A DNA stretch of 64,000 bases from Zeus faber (taxonomy: Eukaryota > Chordata > Actinopteri > Zeiformes > Zeidae). How positions within the stretch are numbered: position 1 is the first letter of the stretch; the number at the start of each line of letters is the position of its first letter. Below the pieces are notes generated by a model, which did not search any database, had not been told where the DNA came from, and saw nothing but the letters and a program-made list of their open reading frames with translations. Location: positions 2,294,001 through 2,358,000 of the forward strand of contig OY482855.1 of NCBI GenBank assembly GCA_960531495.1, given 5' to 3'. Both the position numbers and the translations under genes were made by a program. This document shows, piece after piece, positions 51,464 to 61,975 of the stretch.

Positions 51464-52440
51464 AAAGATTTATAGAAAGAATGAAAGAAAGATTGAAAAA
51501 AGAAAGATAGATTGAAAGAAAGATTGAAAGATTGAAAGAAAGAATGAAAGAAAGATTTAAAAAAAGATTGAAAAAAAGAAAGATTGAAAGAAAGATTGAA
51601 AGACAGATTGAAAGACTGAAGGAAAGAATGAAAGAAAGATGGAAAGAAAGATGGAAAGAAAGATTGAAAGAAATATTGAAAGAAAGATTGAAAGATTGAA
51701 AGAAAGAATGAAAGAAAGATTGAAAGATTGAAAGAAAGAATGAAAGAAAGATTGAAAGAAAGATGGAAAGAAAGATTGAAAGAAAGAAAGATTGAAAGAA
51801 ATAATGAAAGAAAGATTGAACGATTGGAAGAAATTTTGAAAGATAGAAAAATTGAAAGTAGGAAAGATTGAAAGAAAGAATGAAAGAAAGATTGAAAGAT
51901 TGAAAGAAAGAATGAAAGAAAGATTGAAAGATTGAAATATTGAAAGAAAGAATGAAAAAAAGATTGAAAGACTGAAAGAAAGAATGAAAGAAAGATTGAA
52001 AGATTAAACAATTGAAAGAAAGTTTGCAAGAAAGTTTGAAAAAAGAAAGTTTGAAAGAAAGAATGAAAGAAAGATTGAAAGATAGATGGATAGAAAGATT
52101 GAAAGAAAGAAATATTGAAAGAATAACAAAAGAAAGATTGATAGATTGGAAGAAATATTGAAAGATAGAAAAATTGAAAGTAAGAAAGATTGAAAGAAAG
52201 AATTAAAGAAAGATTGAAAGATTGAAAAAAAGAATGAAAGAAAGATTGAAATATTGAAAGAAAGAATGAAAGAAAGATTGAAAGATTGAAATAAAGATTG
52301 AAAGAAAGATTGAACGATTGAAAGATTGAAATAAAGATTGAAAGTTTGAAAGAAAGATTGAAAGAACGATTCAAAGAAAGAAAGATTGAAAGAAATATTG
52401 AAAGAAAGATTGAAAGATTGAAAGAAAGATTGAAAGAAAG
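51464..52440 (+). repeat. X core, copy 3
   Basis: Counterpart of 20460-21436 at offset 31,004 with the same words in the same order. The minus-strand frame across it (51046-52374) translates identically to 20042-21370. This shows how close the two DNA copies are and does not indicate selection. Confidence 0.84.
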
Positions 52441-53182
52441 AATGAAAGAAAGATTGAAAGATTGAAATAAATATTGAAAGAAAGATTGAAAGATTGAAAG
52501 ATTGAAATAAAGAATGAAAGTTTGAAAGAAAGATTGAAAGAAAGATTTAAAAAAAGAAAGATTGAAAGTAAGAAAGATTGAAAGACATATTGAAAGAAAG
52601 ATTGAAAGATTGAAAGAAAGATTGAAAGAAAGAATGAAAGAACGATTGAAAGAAAGAATGAAAGAAAGATTGAAAGATTGAAAGAAATATTGAAAGAAAG
52701 AGAGAATGAAAGTAAGAAAGATGGAAAGAAAAATTGAAAGATTGAAAGATTGAAAGAAAGAATTAAAGAAAGATTGAATGATTGAAAGATTGAAAGAAAA
52801 ATTGAAAGAAAGATTGAAGAAAGAAAGATTTAAAGAAAAAAAGATTTAAAGAAAGATTGAAAGACTAAAAGTAAGAATAAAAAAAAAGATTGAAAGAAAG
52901 ATTGAAAAAAGAAAGAAAGATTGAAAGAAAGATTGAAAGAAAGATTGAAAGAAAGAATGAAAGTTTGAAAGAAAGATTGAAAGAAAGATTGAAAGAAAGA
53001 TTGACAGACTGAAAGAAAAAATGAAAGAAAGATTAAAAGAGAGATTGAAAGATTGAAAGATTGAAAGATAGAATGAAAGATTGAAAGAAAGAATGAAAGA
53101 ATGAATGAAAGATTAAAAGATTGAAAGAAATATTGAAAAAAAGAAAGATTGAAAGTAAGAAAAATTGAAAGAATGAATGAAA

Positions 53183-53239
53183 GAAACAAAAAAAGACTGA
53201 TAAAAAGAAAGAATGTTTGAGAGATCAAAATATTTAAAG
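53183..53239 (+). repeat. Landmark 13, class a
   Basis: Counterpart of landmark 6 at offset 31,004, with the same gttgttaag following. Next landmark 2,855 bases on, 104 more than in the first copy. Confidence 0.9.
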
Positions 53240-55224
53240 AAAGAAAGATTGAAAGAAAGGTTGAAAGATAGAATGAAAGAAAGATTGAAAGATTGAAAGT
53301 TGTTAAGAAAGATTGAAAGAAAGATTTAAAGAAAGATTGAAAGACTAAAAAAAAGAATGAAAGAAAGATTGAAAGGTTGAAAGAGAAAATGAAAGAATGA
53401 AAGAAAGATTGAAAGACTGAAAGAAAGATTGGAAGAAAGAATGAAAGTATGAAAGAAAGATTGAAAGATTGAAGGAAAGATTGAAAGAACGATTGAAAGA
53501 AAGAATGAAAGAATGAAAGAAAGATTGAAAGATTGAAAGAAAGATTGAAAGTAATAAAGATTGAAAGAAGGAATGAAGGAAAAATTGAATGTTTGAAAGA
53601 CTGAAAGAATGAATGAAAGAAAGCTTGAAAGAAAGATTGAAAGAAAGATTTTAAGAAAGGTTGAAAGACTGAAAGAAAGAATGAAAGTAAGAATGATTGA
53701 AAGATTGAAAGAAAGAATGAAAGATTGAAAGAAAGAATATAAGAACGATTGAAAGAAAGATTGAAAGTAAGATTGAAAGTTTGAAAGAAAGATTGAAAGA
53801 AAAATTGAAAGAAAGATTGAAAGACTGAAGGAAAGAATGAGTGAAAGATTGAAAGAAAGATTAAAAGAAAAAAAGATTGAAAGTATTAAAGACTGAAAAA
53901 AATATTGAAAGAAAGATTGAAAGATTGAAAGATAGAATGAAAGAAAGATTGAAAGATTGAAAGATTGAAAGAAAGAATGAAAGAAAGATTGAAAGACTGA
54001 AAGAAAGAATGAAAGAAAGATTGAAAGTGCGAAAGAAAGAATGAAAGAATTAAAGAAAGATTGAAAGAAATATTGAAAGAAAGAATGAAAGATTGAAAGA
54101 AAGAATGAAAGAAATAAAGATTGAAAGAAGGAATGAAGGAAAAATTGAATGTTTGAAAGACTGAAAGAATGAATGAAAGAAAGCTTGAAAGAAAGATTGA
54201 AAGAAAGATTTTAAGAAAGGTTGAAAGACTGAAAGAAAGAATGAAAGAAAGAATGATTGAAAGATTGAAAGAAAGAATGAAAGATTGAAAGAAAGAATAT
54301 AAGAACGATTGAAAGAAAGATTGAAAGTAAGATTGAAAGTTTGAAAGAAAGATTGAAAGAAAAATTGAAAGAAAGATTGAAAGACTGAAGGAAAGAATGA
54401 GTGAAAGATTGAAAGAAAGATTAAAAGAAAAAAAGATTGAAAGTATTAAAGACTGAAAAAAATATTGAAAGAAAGATTTAAAGACTGAAAGATAGAATGA
54501 AAGAAAGATTGAAAGATTGAAAGATTGAAAGAAAGAATGAAAGAAAGATTGAAAGATTTAAAAAAATATTGAAAGAAAGATTGAAAGATTGAAAGATTGA
54601 ATGAAAGAAAGATTGAAAGATTGAAAGATTGAAAGAAAGAATGAAAGAAAGATTGAAAGACTGAAATAAAGAATGAAAGAAAGATTGAAAGTGCGAAAGA
54701 AAGAATGAAAGAATTAAAGAAAGATTGAAAGAAAGATTGGAAGAAAGAATGAAAGTATGAAAGAAAGATTGAAAGATTGAAGGAAAGATTGAAAGAACGA
54801 TTGAAAGAAAGAATGAAAGAATGAAAGAAAGATTGAAAGATTGAAAGAAAGATTGAAAGTAATAAAGATTGAAAGAAGGAATGAAGGAAAAATTGAATGT
54901 TTGAAAGACTGAAAGAATGAATGAAAGAAAGCTTGAAAGAAAGATTGAAAGAAAGATTTTAAGAAAGGTTGAAAGACTGAAAGAAAGAATGAAAGTAAGA
55001 ATGATTGAAAGATTGAAAGAAAGAATGAAAGATTGAAAGAAAGAATATAAGAACGATTGAAAGAAAGATTGAAAGTAAGATTGAAAGTTTGAAAGAAAGA
55101 TTGAAAGAAAAATTGAAAGAAAGATTGAAAGACTGAAGGAAAGAATGAGTGAAAGATTGAAAGAAAGATTAAAAGAAAAAAAGATTGAAAGTATTAAAGA
55201 CTGAAAAAAATATTGAAAGAAAGA

Positions 55225-55328
55225 TTTAAAGACTGAAAGATAGAATGAAAGAAAGATTGAAAGATTGAAAGATTGAAAGAAAGAATGAAAGAAAGATTGA
55301 AAGACTGAAAAAAATATTGAAAGAAAGA
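55225..55328 (+). repeat. Extra 104-base unit absent from the other 31-kb copy
   Basis: Inserted between positions that are adjacent at 24220/24221. The unit begins tttaaagactgaaagatag and ends aatattgaaagaaaga, and is followed by a diverged copy of itself. Single and double states of this unit also alternate at 2.97, 3.65 and 4.4 kb (double), and 22.9 and 53.9 kb (single), so it is a hot spot of copy-number change. Its length is 26 tetramer steps. Confidence 0.88.
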
Positions 55329-56037
55329 TTGAAAGATTGAAAGATAGAATGAAAGAAAGATTGAAAGATTGAAAGATTGAAAGAAAGAATGAAAGAAAGA
55401 TTGAAAGACTGAAAGAAAGAATGAAAGAAAGATTGAAAGTGCGAAAGAAAGAATGAAAGAATTAAAGAAAGATTGAAAGAAATATTGAAAGAAAGAATGA
55501 AAGATTGAAAGAAAGAATGAAAGTAATAAAGATTGAAAGAAGGAATGAAGGAAAAATTGAATGTTTGAAAGACTGAAAGAATGAATGAAAGAAAGCTTGA
55601 AAGAAAGATTGAAAGAAAGATTTTAAGAAAGGTTGAAAGACTGAAAGAAAGAATGAAAGAAAGAATGATTGAAAGATTGAAAGAAAGAATGAAAGATTGA
55701 AAGAAAGAATATAAGAACGATTGAAAGAAAGATTGAAAGTAAGATTGAAAAAAGAAAGAAAGATTGAAAGAAAGATTGAAAGAAAGATTGAAAGAAAGAA
55801 TGAAAGTTTTACAGAAAGATTGAAAGAAAGATTGAAAGAAAGATTGAAAGAAAGATTGAAAGACTGAAAGAAAAAATGAAAGAAAGATTAAAAGAGAGAT
55901 TGAAAGATTGAAAGATTGAAAGAAAGAATGAAAGATTGAAAGAAAGAATGAAAGAATGAATGAAAGATTAAAAGATTGAAAGAAATATTGAAAAAAAGAA
56001 AGATTGAAAGTAAGAAAAATTGAAAGAATGAATGAAA

Positions 56038-56094
56038 GAAACAAAAAAAGACTGATAAAAGGAAAGAATGTTTGAGAGATCAAAATATTTAAAG
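56038..56094 (+). repeat. Landmark 14, class b
   Basis: Counterpart of landmark 7 at offset 31,108, with gttttacag upstream and ttttaagcctg downstream. Next landmark 5,881 bases on. Confidence 0.9.
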
Positions 56095-59000
56095 AAAGAA
56101 AGATTGAAAGAAAGATTTTAAGCCTGAATTAAAGAATTAAAGAAAGATTGAAAGAAAGGTTGAAAGATAGAATGAAAGAAAGATTGAAAGATTGAAAGTT
56201 GTAAAGAAAGATTGAAAGAAAGATTTAAAGAACGATTGAAAGACTAAAAAAAAGAATGAAAGAAAGATTGAAAGGTTGAAAGAAAAAATGAAAGAATGAA
56301 AGAAAGATTGAAAGATTGAAAGAAAGATTGGAAGAAAGAATGAAAGTATGAAAGAAAGATTGAAAGATTGAAGGAAAGATTGAAAGAACGATTGAAAGAA
56401 AGAATGAAAGAATGAAAGAAAGATTGAAAGATTGAAAGTAATAAAGATTGAAAGAAGGAATGAAGGAAAAATTGAATGTTTGAAAGACTGAAAGAATGAA
56501 TGAAAGAAAGCTTGAAAGAAAGATTGAAAGAAAGATTTTAAGAAAGGTTGAAAGACTGAAAGATAGAATGAAAGTAAGAATGATTGAAAGATTGAAAGAA
56601 AGAATGAAAGATTGAAAGAAAGAATATAAGAACGATTGAAAGAAAGATTGAAAGTAAGATTGAAAGTTTGAAAGAAAGATTGAAAGAAAAATTGAAAGAA
56701 AGATTGAAAGACTGAAGGAAAGAATGAGTGAAAGATTGAAAGAAAGATTAAAAGAAAAAAAGATTGAAAGTATTAAAGATAGAATGAAAGAAAGATTGAA
56801 AGATTGAAAGATTGAAAGAAAGAATGAAATAAAGATTGAAAGTGCGAAAGAAAGAATGAAAGAATTAAAGAAAGATTGAAAGAAATATTGAAAGAAAGAA
56901 TGAAAGATTGAAAGAAAGAATGAAAAAAAGATTGTAAGAAAGAATGAAAGAAAGATTGAAAGATTGAAAGAAAGATTGAAAGAAAGATTGAATGTTTGAA
57001 AGAAAGATTGAAAGAAAGATTTAAAGAAAGATTGAAAGACTGAAAGAAAGAATGAAAGAAAGATTGAAAGTTTGAAAGAAAGAATGAAAGAATTAAAGAA
57101 AGATTGAAAGAAATATTGAAAGAAAGAATGAAAGATTGAAAGAAAAAAATGAAAGAAAGATTGTAAGAAAGAATGAAAGAATGAAAGAAAGAATGAAAGT
57201 ATGAAAGAAAGATTGAAAGATTGAAAGAAAGATTGAAAGAACGATTGAAAGAAAGATTTATAGAAAGATCGAAAGACTGAAAGAAAGAATGAAAGAAAGA
57301 TTGAAAGTTTGAAAGAAAGAATGAAAGAATTAAAGAAAGATTGAAAGAAATATTGAAAGAAAGAATGAAAGATTGAAAGAAAAAAATGAAAGAAAGATTG
57401 TAAGAAAGAATGAAAGAATGAAAGAAAGAATGAAAGTATGAAAGAAAGAATGAAAGTATGAAAGAAAGATTGAAAGATTGAAGGAAAGATTGAAAGAACG
57501 ATTGAAAGAAAGAATGAAAGAATGAAAGAAAGATTGAAAGATTGAAAGAAAGATTGAAAGTAATAAAGATTGAAAGAAGGAATGAAGGAAAAATTGAAAG
57601 TTTGAAAGACTGAAAGAATGAATGAAAGAAAGATTGAAAGATTGAAAGAAAGAAAGATTGAAAGAAAGAATGAAAGAATGAAAGAAAGATTGAAAGATTG
57701 AAAGAAATACTGAAAGAAAGAAAGAAAGATTGAAAGTAAGAACGATTGAAAGAAAGCTTGAAAGAAAGATTGAAAGAAAGAATGAAAGAAAGATTGAAAG
57801 AATGAAAGATTGAAAGAAAGATTGAAAGATTGAAAGAAAGAATAAAAGAACGATTGAAAGAAAGAATGAAAGAATGAAAGAAAGATTGAAAGATTGAAAG
57901 AATATTGAAAGAAAGAGAGAATGAAAGTAAGAAAGATTGAAAGAAAGATTGAAAGACTGAAAGAAAGAATGAATAAAAGAATTAAAGAAAGATTGAAAGA
58001 TTGAAAGATTGAAAGAAAGATTGAAAAAAGAATGATTGAAAGAAAGAAAGATTTAAAGAATGAAAGATTTGAAGAAAGATTGAGAGACTAAAAGTAAGAA
58101 TGAAAAAAAAGAATGAAAGAAAGATTGAAAGATTGAAAGATTGAAAGAAAGAATGAAAGATTGAAAGAAAGAATGAAAGAACGATTGAAAGAAAGAATGA
58201 AAGAATGAAAAAAAAGAATGAAAGAAAGATTGAAAGATTGAAAGATTGAAAGAAAGAATGAAAGATTGAAAGAAAGAATGAAAGAACGATTGAAAGAAAG
58301 AATGAAATTATGAAAGAAAGATTGAAAGATTGAAAGAAATATTGAAAGAAAGAGAGAATGAAAGTAATAAAGATGGAAAGAAAAATTGAAAGAAAGATTA
58401 AAAGAGAGATTGAAAGATTGAAAGATTGAAAGAAAGAATGAAAGATTGAAAGAAAGAATGAAAGAATGAATGAAAGATTAAAAGATTGAAAGAAAGGTTG
58501 AAAGATAGAATGAAAGAAAGATTGAAATATTGAAATTTTGAAAGAACGATTGAAAGAAAGATTTAAAGAAAGATTGAAAGACTAAAAAAAAGAATGAAAG
58601 AAAGATTGAAAGGTTGAAAGAAAGAATGAAAGAATGAAAGAAAGATTGAAAGAAAGAAAGAAAGATTGAAAGAAAGAATGAAAGTATGAAAGAAAGATTG
58701 AAAGATTGAAGGAAAGATTGAAAGAACGATTGAAAGAAAGAATGAAAGAACGAAAGAAAGATTGAAAGAAAGATTGAAAGTAATAAAGATTGAAAGAAGG
58801 AATGAAGGAAAAATTGAAAGTTTGAAAGACTGAAAGAATGAATGAAAGAAAGATTGAAAGATTGAAAGAAAGAAAGATTGAGAGAAAGAATGAAAGAATG
58901 AAAGAAAGATTGAAAGATTGAAAGAAATACTGAAAGAAAGAAAGAAAGATTGAAAGTAAGAACGATTGAAAGAAAGCTTGAAAGAAAGATTGAAAGAAGG

Positions 59001-61918
59001 AATGAAAGAAAGATTGAAAGATTGAAAGATTGAAATAAAGAATGAAAGATTGAAAGAAAGAATAAAAGAACGATTGAAAGAAAGAATGAAAGAATGAAAG
59101 AAAGATTGAAAGATTGAAAGAATATTGAAAGAAAGAGAGAATGAAAGTAAGAAAGATTGAAAGAAAGATTGAAAGTAAAAAAGATTGAAAGAAAGAATGA
59201 AAGAAAAATTGAAAGATTGAAAGATTGAAAGAAAGATTTAAAGAAAGATTGAAAGAAAGATTGAAAGACTGGAAGAAAGTATGAATAAAAGAATTAAAGA
59301 AAGATTGAAAGATTGAAAGATTGAAAGATTGAAAGAAAGATTGAAAAAAGAATGATTGAAAGAAAGAAAGATTTAAAGAATGAAAGATTTAAAGAAAGAT
59401 TGAAAGACTAAAAGTAAGAATGAAAAAAAAGAATGAAAGCAAGATTGAAAGATTGAAAGATTGAAAGAAAGAATGAAAGATTGAAAGAAAGAATAAAAGA
59501 ATGAAAGAAAGATTGAAAGACTGAAAGAAATATTGAAAGAAAGAGAGAATGAAAGTAAGAAAGATTGAAAGAAAAATTGAAAGATTGAAAGATTGAAAGA
59601 AAGAATGAAAGAAAGATTGAAAGATTGAAAGAAATACTGAAAGAAAGAAAGAAAGATTGAAAGTAAGAACGATTGAAAGAAAGCTTGAAAGAAAGATTGA
59701 AAGAAAGAATGAAAGAAAGATTGAAAGATTGAAAGATTGAAAGAAAGAATGAAAGATTGAAGGAAAGAATAAAAGAACGATTGAAAGAAAGAATGAAAGA
59801 ATGAAAGAAAGATTGAAAGAATATTGAAAGAAAGAGAGAATGAAAGTAAGAAAGATTGAAAGAAAGATTGAAAGTAAAAAAGATTGAAAGAAAGAATGAA
59901 AGAAAGATTGAAAGAAAGATTTAAAGAAAGATTGAAAGACTAAAAAAAAGAATGAAAGAAAGATTGAAAGGTTGAAAGAAAGAATGAAAGAATGAAAGAA
60001 AGATTGAAAGAAAGAAAGAAAGATTGAAAGAAAGAATGAAAGTATGAAAGAAAGATTGAAAGATTGAAGGAAAGATTGAAAGAACGATTAAAAGAAAGAA
60101 TGAAAGAACGAAAGAAAGATTGAAAGAAAGATTGAAAGTAATAAAGATTGAAAGAAGGAATGAAGGAAAAATTGAAAGTTTGAAAGACTGAAAGAATGAA
60201 TGAAAGAAAGATTGAAAGATTGAAAGAAAGAAAGATTGAGAGAAAGAATGAAAGAATGAAAGAAAGATTGAAAGATTGAAAGAAATACTGAAAGAAAGAA
60301 AGAAAGATTGAAAGTAAGAACGATTGAAAGAAAGCTTGAAAGAAAGATTGAAAGAAGGAATGAAAGAAAGATTGAAAGATTGAAAGATTGAAATAAAGAA
60401 TGAAAGATTGAAAGAAAGAATAAAAGAACGATTGAAAGAAAGAATGAAAGAATGAAAGAAAGATTGAAAGATTGAAAGAATATTGAAAGAAAGAGAGAAT
60501 GAAAGTAAGAAAGATTGAAAGTAAAAAAGATTGAAAGAAAGAATGAAAGAAAAATTGAAAGATTGAAAGATTGAAAGAAAGATTTAAAGAAAGATTGAAA
60601 GAAAGATTGAAAGACTGGAAGAAAGAATGAATAAAAGAATTAAAGAAAGATTGAAAGATTGAAAGATTGAAAGATTGAAAGAAAGATTGAAAAAAGAATG
60701 ATTGAAAGAAAGAAAGATTTAAAGAATGAAAGATTTAAAGAAAGATTGAAAGACTAAAAGTAAGAATGAAAAAAAAGAATGAAAGCAAGATTGAAAGATT
60801 GAAAGATTGAAAGAAAGAATGAAAGATTGAAAGAAAGAATGAAAGAAAGATTGAAAGACTGAAAGAAATATTGAAAGAAAGAGAGAATGAAAGTAAGAAA
60901 GATTGAAAGAAAAATTGAAAGATTGAAAGATTGAAAGAAAGAATGAAAGAAAGATTGAAAGATTGAAAGAAATACTGAAAGAAAGAAAGAAAGATTGAAA
61001 GAAAGCTTGAAAGAAAGATTGAAAGAAAGAATGAAAGAAAGATTGAAAGATTGAAAGATTGAAAGAAAGAATGAAAGATTGAAAGAAAGAATAAAAGAAC
61101 GATTGAAAGAAAGAATGAAAGAATGAAAGAAAGATTGAAAGATTGAAAGAATATTGAAAGAAAGAGAGAATGAAAGTAAGAAAGATTGAAAGAAAGATTG
61201 AAAGTAAAAAAGATTGAAAGAAAGAATGAAAGAAAAATTGAAAGATTGAAAGATTGAAAGAAAGATTTAAAGAAAGATTTAAAGAAAGATTGAAAGACTG
61301 AAAGAAAGAATGAATAAAAGAATTAAAGAAAGATTGAAAGATCGAAAGATTGAAAGATTGAAAGAAAGATTGAAAAAAGAATGATTGAAAGAAAGAAAGA
61401 TTTAAAGAATGAAAGTAAGAATGAAAAAAAAGAATGAAAGAAAGATTGAAAGATTGAAAGATTGAAAGAAATAATGAAAGAACGATTGAAAGAAAGAATT
61501 AAAGAAAGATTGAATGATTGAAAGATTGAAAGAAAGATTGAAAGAAAGATTGAAGAAAGAAAGATTTAAAGAAAAAAAGATTTAAAGAAAGATTGAAAGA
61601 CTAAAAGTAAGAATTAAAAAAAAGATTGAAAGAAAGATTGAAAAAAGAAAGAAAGATTGAAAGAAAGATTGAAAGAGAGATTGAAAGAAAGAATGAAAGT
61701 TTGAAAGAAAGATTGAAAGAAAGATTGAAAGAAAGATTGAAAGACTGAAAGAAAAAATGAAAGAAAAATTAAAAGAGAGATTGAAAGATTGAAAGATTGA
61801 AAGAAAGAATGAAAGACTGAAAGAAAGAATGAAAGAATGAATGAAAGATTAAAAGATTGAAAGAAATATTGAAAAAAAGAAAGATTGAAAGTAAGAAAAA
61901 TTGAAAGAATGAATGAAA

Positions 61919-61975
61919 GAAACAAAAAAAGACTGATAAAAAGAAAGAATGTTTGAGGGATCAAAATATTTAAAG
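61919..61975 (+). repeat. Landmark 15, class c (short)
   Basis: Counterpart of landmark 8 at offset 31,108, sharing the rare gagggatc form. Last landmark in the window. Confidence 0.9.
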
